NCBI GenBank assembly: GCA_902801565.1
Contig: CADCIX010000013.1
Location: 22,398 to 86,397 of the forward strand
Direction: 5' to 3'
Length of the DNA stretch: 64,000 nucleotides
Source of the DNA: an uncultured Veillonellaceae bacterium
GTDB taxonomy: Bacteria > Bacillota > Negativicutes > Selenomonadales > Selenomonadaceae
The notes under the pieces are model-generated. The model saw nothing but the letters and a program-made list of their open reading frames with translations. It made no database searches and had not been told where the DNA came from. How positions within the stretch are numbered: the first letter of the stretch is position 1; every line of letters starts with the position of its first letter. Shown piece by piece: positions 33,565 through 41,787 of this stretch. The translations under genes were made by a program, and so were the position numbers.

Positions 33565-34536
33565 ATGATTATCGTGGCAGCCGTCGTCTGCGGCATTCTG
33601 ATCTTCCTGATGTTCGTGTTCTTCCTGGAATACGCTAGGCGAAACAAGTCGGCCATCAGCCAGAGAATGCGCTACTATGCCGATGCGGCCCCCCGTCCCG
33701 TGGATATGACGGCACCCCAGCCCCAGGAGAATTTCGCGAACTATCTGATGAACATGGTGCGAAACCTTGCCCGGAAGCTGCAGAACGTGCGAAAGGCCGA
33801 GAGTCTGGATTTCAAGATGCAGCAGGCGGGACTCCCCATCCTTGGCTCTGAGTTCCTGGTCATTGCCTTTTTCGGAGCCGTGGCAGCGGGCGTGGCCACA
33901 CTGCTTCTGACGTTGCAGCCTTTTTCCGCAGTTTTGGTGGGCGTTGCAGCCCTCGCCGGGGAATGGTTCTATATACTCTATCGCATCAATCATCGACGCA
34001 CGGCCTTCGTGAACCAGTTGGGGGACTGCCTCACCATGGTGGCCAATGCCATGCGGGCCGGGTTCAGCTTCCTGCAGGCCATGGACCTGGTGTCCAAGGA
34101 AATGGAGCCCCCCATCAGTGAGGAGTTCGCCCATGTCATGCGGGAGATGAACCTGGGTGCACGGATCGAAAAGGCACTGGACGACATGGACAAACGGGTG
34201 GACAGCCCGGACTTCTCCCTGATGGTAACCGCCGTTCTCATCCAGCGGCAGGTCGGAGGAAACCTCGCCCAGATTCTCGATACCATCAGCGACACCATCA
34301 ACGAGCGCATTCGCATGCGCCGGGAGGTTATGGCATTGACCGCCCAGGGGCGTGCCTCTGGCTGGGTATTGGCCGCCCTGCCTGTTGGACTGGCAGGGAT
34401 TCTTTCCGTTGTAAATCCGGGATATCTTACGCCTCTCCTTGAGGATCCCATCGGGAGGATGGCGATTGCAGGTGCCCTTGTGATGGAAGTCATCGGGTTC
34501 CTCGTCATCCAGCGCGTTGTGGATATTGAGGTTTGA
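33565..34536 (+). CDS. tadB: Tad pilus inner membrane platform protein TadB
   Basis: 323 residues, one N-terminal and several C-terminal transmembrane segments flanking a T2SSF domain (FVNQLGDCLTMVANAMRAGF, VTAVLIQRQVGGNLAQILD). It forms the inner-membrane platform with TadC for pilin extrusion. An ATG at 33565 with GAGGTGA upstream is preferred over a GTG at 33553. Confidence 0.92.
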   Translation: MIIVAAVVCGILIFLMFVFFLEYARRNKSAISQRMRYYADAAPRPVDMTAPQPQENFANYLMNMVRNLARKLQNVRKAESLDFKMQQAGLPILGSEFLVIAFFGAVAAGVATLLLTLQPFSAVLVGVAALAGEWFYILYRINHRRTAFVNQLGDCLTMVANAMRAGFSFLQAMDLVSKEMEPPISEEFAHVMREMNLGARIEKALDDMDKRVDSPDFSLMVTAVLIQRQVGGNLAQILDTISDTINERIRMRREVMALTAQGRASGWVLAALPVGLAGILSVVNPGYLTPLLEDPIGRMAIAGALVMEVIGFLVIQRVVDIEV

Positions 34537-34562
34537 ACTGCTTTCCAAAGGCGGTGTGGAAC

Positions 34563-34727
34563 TTGTTTCAGCAAGATGGATGGTCAGAAAAGGGACAGGG
34601 ACTGGTGGAATACGCCCTTGTGCTGGCCGCAGTGGTGGTCATTGCCACGGCGGTGGTACACAGTGAGATGCTCCAGCAAGCGACAGATGCCGTGTTTGCC
34701 TCTGTGGCCGCTTTGTTCGGGGGATGA
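34563..34727 (+). CDS. flp: Flp-type pilin 1
   Basis: About 54 residues. The leader ends EKG, cleaved before QGLVEY, giving the Flp pattern with Glu at +5 and Tyr at +6 and a hydrophobic helix ALVLAAVVVIATAVV. The pilin makes the fibre shaft. No ATG suits; a TTG at 34563 follows AAAGGCGGTG, the same style of ribosome-binding site seen before the yvyF-like gene. A GTG at 34554 is an alternative. Confidence 0.82.
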   Translation: MFQQDGWSEKGQGLVEYALVLAAVVVIATAVVHSEMLQQATDAVFASVAALFGG

Positions 34728-34813
34728 GCGCTTTTTGGTATCCGGCCAGGGGAAGGGATTCCTAACGGCTTGATATAGAGAAATATTTATGTGTTTTAAG
34801 GAGGGGATTTTCT

Positions 34814-34996
34814 ATGAAGGAAATCATCGAGTATCTCAAGGCAAGGTATCTGAGTGAGAAGGGCCAGGGTATTGTCGAGTATGCATTGATCCTTGCGTTT
34901 GTCGTGGTTGTTGCGGCGGCAATCACCCAGAGCGGCGACTTGAAGACGGGCGTCCAGAATGCCTTTGACAGCATGGCGAATGCATTCAAAAAATAA
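34814..34996 (+). CDS. flp: Flp-type pilin 2
   Basis: 60 residues. Leader MKEIIEYLKARYLSEKG, cleavage site, then QGIVEYALILAFVVVVAAAI with Glu at +5 and Tyr at +6, the Flp signature. Likely the main or minor pilin. It has GGAGGGG upstream and is followed by a strong hairpin before tadE. Confidence 0.92.
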   Translation: MKEIIEYLKARYLSEKGQGIVEYALILAFVVVVAAAITQSGDLKTGVQNAFDSMANAFKK

Positions 34997-35021
34997 GCCC
35001 CAGAACAAAGTATATGCTCCG

Positions 35022-35054
35022 CAAAGGGCCTCCTGGATTCAGGAGGCCGCTTTG
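35022..35054 (+). promoter_or_regulatory. Strong hairpin after flp2
   Basis: A stem of about 15 bp with one bulge (35022-35035 with 35040-35054, 4-base loop). Only three T follow, so it may be a leaky terminator or an mRNA-stabilising hairpin raising pilin message over downstream genes. Confidence 0.7.
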
Positions 35055-35073
35055 CCAAAGGGGAGGACTGGAC

Positions 35074-35517
35074 ATGAAACGGCAAAGAGGACAGGCGGTC
35101 GTGGAGTTTGCGATTGTCCTTCCATTTTTTCTGTTGTTGGTTTTTGGCATCATTTATTTTGGCTGCATGTTTGCGGATTATATAACCCTTAGCAATGTTG
35201 CCCGCAGCAGTGCGCGGGAAGCAGCACTGGTGGGCAGTGACGACTATGATACCATAAAAGGCTATTACAAAGACAACACCAAATTGATCACGAACATTTA
35301 TATCTGGCCGGGTAAGGATGAAACGGACGAGGATGATAGTTTTACGATTGAGAAAATAACGACCGCCGGAGCTGGGAATGTTCCGGGTTCTGTCAAGGTG
35401 ACAATAAAGGCAACATTGAACACGGACTTCCCTGCCTATGGCTTTATGAAACAAATATCTTTTCCTTCGGAATACGAGATAAAATATTCCATGCACGATG
35501 AGAAGGCGGGAACCTGA
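35074..35517 (+). CDS. tadE: TadE-like minor pilin
   Basis: 147 residues. The N-terminal RGQAVVEFAIVLPFFLLLVFG is a TadE-type pseudopilin motif with cleavable leader (MKRQRG then QAVVEF, with Glu at +5). The remainder is a small soluble domain. The ATG at 35074 follows GGGGAGG. It is a minor pilin or assembly factor. Confidence 0.87.
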   Translation: MKRQRGQAVVEFAIVLPFFLLLVFGIIYFGCMFADYITLSNVARSSAREAALVGSDDYDTIKGYYKDNTKLITNIYIWPGKDETDEDDSFTIEKITTAGAGNVPGSVKVTIKATLNTDFPAYGFMKQISFPSEYEIKYSMHDEKAGT

Positions 35518-35535
35518 TGGAATGGAGGGGTAGGA

Positions 35536-36924
35536 ATGTCAGCATTGCTGGAAAGACTTGGGAGGCCGAAGGGTGAGCGGGCAAGGCAGAGGCCAATCTT
35601 TGCGGGCCGCCAGTCGGAGACCACCGAGGATGCCTATCAGGAACTGAAACTGGCCATCCACCGCCGCATCGTGGACGAGATGAACGCCGAGGAGCAGAGG
35701 GTTCTCTCCAGCGGCGAGCATACCCGGGAAGAAGTGGAGGAGCTCATCGATACCTATTGCCAACGGGTGCTGGAGGAGAATCCCTTCTCGGTGCCCAGGG
35801 GGGAGCGGACTCGCATCATTGCCGATATCTGCGACGAGATGCTGGGGCTTGGGCCCATCGAGCCTCTTCTGAAGGATGAGACCATCACCGAGGTCATGAT
35901 CAACGGGCCCAAGAAGATTTTCGTGGAGCAGATGGGCAAGCTCTCCCTGACGAAGGTGCAGTTCCATAACGATGCCCACCTCATGAACATCGTGGAGCGG
36001 ATCCTGACGCCCCTGGGCCGCCGCATTGACGAGTCCTCCCCCCTGGTGGATGCCCGTCTTTCCGACGGCTCCCGCGTAAACATCATCATCGCTCCGCTGT
36101 CTCTGGTGGGTCCCTGCGTCACCATCCGCAAGTTCTCCAAGACACCTCTTTCCGTGGAAAACCTCATCAGTTTCGGAACCCTCAGCGAGGACATGGCCAT
36201 GTTCCTGCAGGCCTGCGTCAAGGCTCGGCTGAATGTGCTGGTTTCCGGCGGCACGGGTTCCGGGAAGACCACCACCCTCAATGTCTTGTCTAGCTTTATT
36301 CCCGAGGGGGAGCGCATCGTCACCATCGAGGATGCGGCAGAGCTTCGCCTTCAGCAGTCCCACGTGGTGACCCTGGAGGCGCGTCCCGCCAACATCGAGG
36401 GAACCGGCGAGATCACCATCCGGGATCTGGTGCGGAATGCCCTGCGCATGCGCCCCGACCGCATCATCGTGGGCGAGGTGCGTTCCGGGGAGGCATTGGA
36501 CATGCTGCAGGCCATGAATACGGGCCATGACGGCTCCCTCACCACGGCTCACGCCAACAGCCCCAGGGATGCCCTGTCCCGTCTGGAGACCATGGTTCTC
36601 ATGGCTGGCATGGAACTCCCGGTGCGGGCCATCCGTGAGCAGATTTCCTCCGCCATCGACATCATCATCCAGCAGTCCCGCATCCGGGATGGCAGCCGGA
36701 AGATCACCTATGTGACGGAGGTTCAGAAGATGGAGGGGGATACCATTGTCCTCCAGGATCTGTTCCGCTATACCCAATCCTATATCGATGAAAACGGCAA
36801 GTCCGTGGGAAGCTATGTGGCCACGGGGCTCCAGCCCGGTTTCCTGGAGAAGTTCCGGATGAACGGTGTGGAAATTCCAAGCTCGATCTTCCAGGGACAG
36901 CCAGGAATGGCGAAGGAAAGGTGA
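35536..36924 (+). CDS. tadA: Tad pilus secretion ATPase TadA/CpaF
   Basis: 462 residues. VI/II/IV-secretion hexameric ATPase with VFVEQMGKL, a Walker [15 protein letters not shown] near residue 240, and [18 protein letters not shown] (Asp box / Walker B region), plus the His box [14 protein letters not shown]. It powers pilus extension. It begins 18 bp after tadE and precedes tadC by 6 bp. Confidence 0.95.
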   Translation: MSALLERLGRPKGERARQRPIFAGRQSETTEDAYQELKLAIHRRIVDEMNAEEQRVLSSGEHTREEVEELIDTYCQRVLEENPFSVPRGERTRIIADICDEMLGLGPIEPLLKDETITEVMINGPKKIFVEQMGKLSLTKVQFHNDAHLMNIVERILTPLGRRIDESSPLVDARLSDGSRVNIIIAPLSLVGPCVTIRKFSKTPLSVENLISFGTLSEDMAMFLQACVKARLNVLVSGGTGSGKTTTLNVLSSFIPEGERIVTIEDAAELRLQQSHVVTLEARPANIEGTGEITIRDLVRNALRMRPDRIIVGEVRSGEALDMLQAMNTGHDGSLTTAHANSPRDALSRLETMVLMAGMELPVRAIREQISSAIDIIIQQSRIRDGSRKITYVTEVQKMEGDTIVLQDLFRYTQSYIDENGKSVGSYVATGLQPGFLEKFRMNGVEIPSSIFQGQPGMAKER

Positions 36925-36930
36925 TCTGTT

Positions 36931-37863
36931 ATGGCAATCATATTGGCAGCTTCCGTGACGGCAGGTCTGTTTGTCTTCATGCTGGTCTACTTCTTCGTCA
37001 TGACCCGGCTGATTCCCAAGACACAGATGCACCAGAGGCTCCGGAGCCTGCAGTACGGCTCCAAGGCCAAGGCGGAACAGGCCCAGGCCGCAAACCTCAG
37101 GGAAATTCCCTTTGTGGAGCGCACGGTGGTTCCCTTTTTCCAGGCACTGACCAAGCAGATCCTGCGCTTTGCTCCCAAGGGAATCCATGCCATGCTGGAG
37201 CAGCGCATCATGCTGGCGGGGAAACTGGGGGTATGGAGCGTCAATGCCTTTGTCTGCGGCTGGGTTCTGTCCATTGCCGCATGTTTCCTGCTTGCTTTCA
37301 TGATAGTGTCCGGAGGGACGTATCCCTTTATCCAGCGCATGGCGTTCCTGGCTCTTGGCATTGTCATCGGCGGCTTTCTTCCCTTTGCCATCCTGAATTC
37401 CATCATCCGCAAGCGGAAGAACCTGATCCAGAGGCAATTGCCGGAATTTCTTGACCTGCTGTGCGTCAGCGTCCAGGCAGGGCTCGCCTTTGACGGGGGC
37501 GTTTCGAAAATCGTGGCCCGCATGAAGGGTCCCTTCATCGACGAGTGCGTGCGGATGCAGCAGGATGTTCGCATGGGGATGCCAAGGGCCAGGTCCCTTC
37601 GGCAAATGGCACAGCGATGCGATGTACAGGAGGTCTATCTCTTCACCACGGCAGTCATTCAGGCAGAACGGCTTGGGACCAGCATGGCGAGCACATTGGA
37701 GAACCAGGCAGAGAATATGCGGGAGCGCCGCCGCCAGTACGCAAAGGCCGAGGCGCTCAAGGCACCGGTCAAGATCGTGTTTCCCCTGGTCATCTTCATC
37801 TTCCCTGCCCTCTTCGTAGTTGTGCTGCTGCCCTCTCTCCTGTTCCTTATGAAAAACATGTAG
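36931..37863 (+). CDS. tadC: Tad pilus inner membrane platform protein TadC
   Basis: 310 residues with a T2SSF domain (LPEFLDLLCVSVQAGLAFDG, VIQAERLGTSMASTLENQAE) and terminal transmembrane segments. It is the partner of TadB. It follows tadA almost directly. Confidence 0.93.
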   Translation: MAIILAASVTAGLFVFMLVYFFVMTRLIPKTQMHQRLRSLQYGSKAKAEQAQAANLREIPFVERTVVPFFQALTKQILRFAPKGIHAMLEQRIMLAGKLGVWSVNAFVCGWVLSIAACFLLAFMIVSGGTYPFIQRMAFLALGIVIGGFLPFAILNSIIRKRKNLIQRQLPEFLDLLCVSVQAGLAFDGGVSKIVARMKGPFIDECVRMQQDVRMGMPRARSLRQMAQRCDVQEVYLFTTAVIQAERLGTSMASTLENQAENMRERRRQYAKAEALKAPVKIVFPLVIFIFPALFVVVLLPSLLFLMKNM

Positions 37864-37870
37864 CGAGGCG

Positions 37871-38221
37871 ATGGCTTTGACGAAAATGAGCATTGAGGGT
37901 GCATCGGATCCCCCTCCCCTTTCTTTGGAGGAAGCAGATACTTTCCTGAAGCGCTTTCTGGGGCTTATGGGGCGAAGAAGACTTCCCCAAGGACAGGGTC
38001 TGCTCCTTTCCCCCTGCAGCAGCGTTCACATGTGCTTCATGCGTTTTTCCATTGATGTACTGTATCTGGATGAGGAGGGACATATCCTCAAAATTGTCCC
38101 GAACCTCCGCCCCTGGATCGGCCTGAGCCTCTGTCCGGGCGCAAGGGCGGCACTGGAACTCGCCGCAGGGGAGGCAGAGCGGATTGGATTGCGGGAGGGC
38201 ATGAGGCTTAGGCGAGTATAA
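37871..38221 (+). CDS. DUF192-family small protein
   Basis: 116 residues. The DUF192 pattern FLGLMGRRRLPQGQGLLLSP followed by VHMCFMRFSIDVLYLDEEG and a C-terminal PGARAALELAAGEAERIGLR. No signal peptide is visible. DUF192 proteins are uncharacterised but often sit near pilus or secretion genes. It lies 7 bp after tadC, apparently in the same operon. Confidence 0.85.
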   Translation: MALTKMSIEGASDPPPLSLEEADTFLKRFLGLMGRRRLPQGQGLLLSPCSSVHMCFMRFSIDVLYLDEEGHILKIVPNLRPWIGLSLCPGARAALELAAGEAERIGLREGMRLRRV

Positions 38222-38254
38222 CGGATGAAAGGAAAAGTTTTGGGAGGGATGAAT

Positions 38255-38566
38255 ATGTCAGCAATGAGTGCAACCGAAATTCCTCTATCCCGATTTGTGG
38301 AAGGTGCACAGGAAGTTTTTGAGGAAGTGCGAAAAACAGGGGCAAAACTCATAACCAATGGGCAAGAAAAGCCCTGTGTCATGATGACTGCGGAGGAATA
38401 TATGAAGCTTGTGGACGATTTGGCCGACAGGGAACTCGAGTTGCTGGCTGCGGAACGTTTGGCACATCCAGACAAAGGAAAATGGTACACCATGGAAGAA
38501 GTCATGGCGGAGTTTGGGATTACCGAACAAGATTTGGAAGCAATAGGGGATGTGGAAATTGAGTAA
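38255..38566 (+). CDS. Phd/YefM-type antitoxin
   Basis: 103 residues. The N-terminal MSAMSATEIPLSRF and KLITNGQEKPCVMMTAEEYM match Phd/YefM antitoxins; the C-terminal tail binds and neutralises the toxin. The ATG at 38255 follows GGGAGG. The next gene, a RelE/ParE-type toxin, overlaps its 3' end, the usual TA order. Confidence 0.85.
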   Translation: MSAMSATEIPLSRFVEGAQEVFEEVRKTGAKLITNGQEKPCVMMTAEEYMKLVDDLADRELELLAAERLAHPDKGKWYTMEEVMAEFGITEQDLEAIGDVEIE

Positions 38567-38882
38567 ATGGAACATCCTTATGACAGAGGCTGCCAAGCAA
38601 GATTTCACGAAGCTTGACGGCAGTGTGAGACCGCAGGTGCTTCGCGCCATGTACAAGACAAGCAATAATCCTTTGCCACAGAGCGAGGGCGGCTATGGTG
38701 TGGAACTTAGGAACAGGAATGGCATAGATTTGACCGGATGCCTGAAAATCAAGCTCAAAAAAGCGGGAGTTCGCATTGTTTATACATTGGAACGTACAGC
38801 GAAGAGCATGAATATTGTCATCATCGGCATGAGAGCGGACATGGAAGTATACAAGGAAGCGGCGAAACGCTTGGGAAGATAA
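38550..38882 (+). CDS. RelE/ParE-type toxin
   Basis: 110 residues of the RelE/ParE fold (ILMTEAAKQDFTKLDGSVRP, GCLKIKLKKAGVRIVYTLE, IVIIGMRADMEVYKEAAKR). It overlaps the antitoxin by 17 bases. RelE-type toxins cleave ribosome-bound mRNA; ParE types inhibit gyrase, and which applies cannot be told. The TA pair sits inside the Tad locus between DUF192 and tadG. Confidence 0.85.
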   Translation: MWKLSKWNILMTEAAKQDFTKLDGSVRPQVLRAMYKTSNNPLPQSEGGYGVELRNRNGIDLTGCLKIKLKKAGVRIVYTLERTAKSMNIVIIGMRADMEVYKEAAKRLGR

Positions 38883-38901
38883 ATGTCTGGAGGGTTGTAG
38901 G

Positions 38902-40377
38902 ATGCGATGGAACTTATTGACATGTTGGCGGCAACGTGGGGCAATCATTGTCTTTACGGCGTTTCTTTTGCCGCTTTTGATGGCATGCACGGGATTTGCC
39001 TTTGATCTCGGCAATCTGTATATCCATCATTCCCGTCTGCAAAATGCGGCGGATGCGGCGGCGTTGGCGGGAGGGGCTGCATATGCGCAAGACCAGTCCA
39101 AGGATAGCGCGGATGATGAGGCGCGGTTATATGTAGACCGAAACGTCATCCAGAGCAATAAATTGGGCATAGAACAGCTTTCCGACGAGAAATATCAGAT
39201 GCAAACGGTGGAGGGTGTGACCTACTATCGTGTAAAGCTGACGGAAGATGTACCGATTTATTTTCTCAAGATTTTCATGCCGGATACCCAGTTCAAGGCT
39301 GTAAGCGCGGATGCTGTGGTTGCCATTGCAACCGGTGGCGGGATTACTGATGAGATGTTCAAGTTTGCGATGTGTGCTGCACATAATAGCTCATCCACTT
39401 ACAACATGAATGGCAATGGAAACTCCGAGGATTGCGGCATATGGTTTCATACGGATGATGTGACGGTAGATGGCGACATCATGACAAACGGCAAGCTCAT
39501 GTTCGACAACAGCAGAAATACCGTTCTGACAGGAGACCTTTGGGCGGACAAGGATTTATTGAGCAGTGGATCATCTTTTTCCGCGGACTACTGGACAACC
39601 ATTGACGGAAAAAGCGTTTATGTCACCAAAACCATTGAACCAAGTGTTTGGGGTAAATATAACTGGGGGACAGATGGCAAGCAGGAAACTTTCACATTTG
39701 TGGATGAGAACGGCACATCCTTTGTGAAGGAAAACATATCCAACTTGCATCAGGAAGGCTGGCAGTGGAAGGCAACGGCTACAGAGGAAAGCCCGGATGT
39801 GCATTATCGGGATGAGATTGATATCTCTGTTGCAAATAATTCCAGTATCCGTGAATTCATCGAGAACATAAAGGACATGTCCTATGCCGATCGTGAGAAA
39901 CTCAATGTTTACTATGATGATTCCGGCAATGCGTACAATTTCAGTTCATCGACAGACACGTCACATTTTCCTGCACTTTGCCCACAAGGAAGCACTGTCG
40001 TTCCGAGCAGTGCAACAAGCGTCGATGTGTGGGCAAGATGGTATAAGACCATAGTTGTTGGCGGTGACATTCAGGTCAGTTTTGAAAAATCCCCGGCTCC
40101 CGGAAATGATGACTCGGCTGTGATTGTGTCGTTAAACGGAAACATTCACATTCCGAACAATATGAACTATAAAGGGATTCTTTACGCTCCGAATGGAACC
40201 ATCAAGATTGACGGCACGGCCAAGGTGAGCGGCAGCATTGTCGCACAGAAGATAATCATTACAACAGGCGGGCAGTATATAGAGACTTCGGAAAGCTCGT
40301 CAAGTCACTCTTCTACGTCATATTCTGTCGGAAGCACCGTCAAGCTTGCAAGTCCCAAGAATCTGACGTGGGACTAA
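38902..40377 (+). CDS. TadG-like pilus-associated protein
   Basis: 491 residues. N-terminal QRGAIIVFTAFLLPLLMACT then DLGNLYIHHSRLQNAADAAA is the TadG/TadE-type leader with a membrane anchor. The rest is a large, Asn/Ser/Asp-rich extracellular region including GNIHIPNNMNYKGILYAPNG and TIKIDGTAKVSGSIVAQKI, a beta-helix-like pattern. TadG is needed for pilus assembly or adhesion. It is separated from the Tad operon by the TA pair. The ATG follows TGGAGGG. Confidence 0.85.
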   Translation: MRWNLLTCWRQRGAIIVFTAFLLPLLMACTGFAFDLGNLYIHHSRLQNAADAAALAGGAAYAQDQSKDSADDEARLYVDRNVIQSNKLGIEQLSDEKYQMQTVEGVTYYRVKLTEDVPIYFLKIFMPDTQFKAVSADAVVAIATGGGITDEMFKFAMCAAHNSSSTYNMNGNGNSEDCGIWFHTDDVTVDGDIMTNGKLMFDNSRNTVLTGDLWADKDLLSSGSSFSADYWTTIDGKSVYVTKTIEPSVWGKYNWGTDGKQETFTFVDENGTSFVKENISNLHQEGWQWKATATEESPDVHYRDEIDISVANNSSIREFIENIKDMSYADREKLNVYYDDSGNAYNFSSSTDTSHFPALCPQGSTVVPSSATSVDVWARWYKTIVVGGDIQVSFEKSPAPGNDDSAVIVSLNGNIHIPNNMNYKGILYAPNGTIKIDGTAKVSGSIVAQKIIITTGGQYIETSESSSSHSSTSYSVGSTVKLASPKNLTWD

Positions 40378-40489
40378 AATGTGCTCTTTGAATCGGGGGA
40401 TTGAGGGATTACCGGATGGATTTGACACTGGAAGTTCTTGAGGACCTGCCGAGTCAGAAGACCGAGCGATTTGGAATGCGCTAACGAGA

Positions 40490-40529
40490 GGATATGAAGA
40501 CAGCCGATGCAGTCTTCATATCCTTTTTT
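40490..40529 (+). terminator. Rho-independent terminator
   Basis: A perfect 12-bp stem (40490-40501 with 40512-40523) followed by TTTTTT at 40524-40529. It likely closes the Tad/TadG transcription unit. Confidence 0.9.
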
Positions 40530-40655
40530 CTAATTCTATTGCAATTCTCATACTTATCTCGGATTAAAATTTTAAATCTTTTAAATGTTATTTTATATGC
40601 AGTTTGCAGGTCGGCAACGAGAGTTGTTCCGTATTTGCAGGATGATTTTGAATAT

Positions 40656-40724
40656 GATAAAATGAACTCATTGAATCTGATAAAATGAAATTGTTGAATT
40701 CGATAAAACAAAACAATCAAAATT
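40656..40724. repeat. 23-bp imperfect tandem repeat, three units
   Basis: Units at 40656-40678, 40679-40701 and 40702-40724, each starting GATAAAA, with the first two sharing GATAAAATGAA and TTGAAT. The third is most diverged. It lies about 180 bp upstream of the secreted protein gene. Confidence 0.75.
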
Positions 40725-40901
40725 ATGCTTCTCAAGCAAATGTCGGAATTTCAGCAGCGCAGACCGGAATCCATGGATGTGTTGCGCACCGAACTCTTCA
40801 CTTGGCGGTTTGAACTATAATTGACAAAGTCTTGTTTCAACGAGGGGAATGCGGTAAAATAAAGACTATAATAGCAGAACTTTTGAATCGGGGGGATCCA
40901 T

Positions 40902-41681
40902 ATGAAAAGGCTTATGCGTTCTTTCTGCCTGGGAATGGCGGCCATGCTGCTTTCGGCGATGCCCTGCGCCCATGCGTCTTCTGTGTTCATCCAGCCGGAC
41001 GGGACGTACTGTTCCTACCGGCAAAACAAGACGGTGGATGAGATCAACGTCAAGGAATCCAAGCTCATGGGAAGGACCATCCCGAAGGGGGAGGCATTCT
41101 TGCCCAAGGGAACCACCATGGAAATCGTTCTGCCCTACCATCTCCACAGCCGCCACATCGAGGCGGGGGATATGGTGGCCTTCAAGCTGAAGGAGGACCT
41201 TCTCGTCAACGATGTGGTCATAGCCCCTGCCGGGACGAATGTCTGGGCCGAGGTCCTCTACTCCATCGGCAGTTGGGGCTGGGGGCACGGCGGCGAGCTG
41301 GATATGCTGGTCAAGGGCTTCAAGACATACAACGGTGTGGTTGTGCCCCTGAACTTCCGCATCCAGAAGAGGAACTCCAACATGGACGATCTCGCCATCG
41401 CTCTCGGTTACAATGTGCTCGGCAGCCTCTTCCATGGCGCCAGCGTAAAATATCGCGAGGGGGATACATGGATCGCCCAGGTGCCGGATCACGTGGATCT
41501 CAATATCTCCCTGGAGAACCTGGAGAAATACGGCATCTATCACGGCCTGCGAATGGACGAGATGGAGACGGATCCGTCCCTTACCATGGACATCCGGGTG
41601 CCAAAGGAATTTTCCAATGAGTACACGAGAAAGTATGAGTACCACCCGCCTGCCGAACGGAACTGGAAAAAACTAGATTGA
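40902..41681 (+). CDS. Secreted protein of unknown function
   Basis: 259 residues with a signal peptide (MKRLMRSFCLGMAAMLLSAM with cleavage after HAS). No domain is recognised with confidence. Blocks of note: VFIQPDGTYCSYRQNKTVD; a central region with AGTNVWAEVLYSIGSWGWGH, then GGELDMLVKGFKTYNGVVVP; and a C-terminal KEFSNEYTRKYEYHPPAERN. Possibly an envelope-associated protein. It lies just before the S55 peptidase gene but has its own promoter region. Confidence 0.75.
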   Translation: MKRLMRSFCLGMAAMLLSAMPCAHASSVFIQPDGTYCSYRQNKTVDEINVKESKLMGRTIPKGEAFLPKGTTMEIVLPYHLHSRHIEAGDMVAFKLKEDLLVNDVVIAPAGTNVWAEVLYSIGSWGWGHGGELDMLVKGFKTYNGVVVPLNFRIQKRNSNMDDLAIALGYNVLGSLFHGASVKYREGDTWIAQVPDHVDLNISLENLEKYGIYHGLRMDEMETDPSLTMDIRVPKEFSNEYTRKYEYHPPAERNWKKLD

Positions 41682-41695
41682 CTTGTGGAAATGTT

Positions 41696-41744
41696 AAATA
41701 GAAGATTTTGCCTCTTGGCAAAATCTTCTATTTGGCGTTATAAT
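41696..41744 (+). promoter_or_regulatory. Hairpin and overlapping sigma-A promoter before the S55 gene
   Basis: A perfect 17-bp stem (41696-41712 with 41717-41733, 4-base loop), the likely terminator of the upstream gene, overlaps a promoter: TTGGCA (41715-41720), 18-bp spacer, TATAAT (41739-41744). The ATG at 41743 lies in the -10 box and cannot be the start from this promoter. Confidence 0.72.
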
Positions 41745-41787
41745 GGGAAGAATGAGTGAATCTGTTATCAATGATGAGGTGAAATCT

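Larger units (their letters stand above)
40378..40901. other. 524-bp AT-rich gap with remnants and repeats
   Basis: No convincing complete gene. It begins with a 22-codon ATG frame (40416-40484, a possible gene remnant), then a strong terminator at 40490-40529, then AT-rich DNA with a 23-bp imperfect tandem repeat, ending in promoter-like boxes for the next gene (TTGTTT 40832-40837, TAAAAT 40855-40860, 17-bp spacer). Base composition is more AT-rich than the surroundings. Confidence 0.7.

Noticed and set aside
35539..37893. 784-codon minus-strand frame across tadA and tadC
   Set aside because: Antisense to conserved Tad genes; composition typical of GC-biased shadow frames.
41743..41787. ATG at 41743 as start of the S55 peptidase
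   Set aside because: It lies inside a TATAAT -10 box, has no ribosome-binding site and adds 15 residues ahead of a normal signal peptide; TTG at 41788 is better supported.
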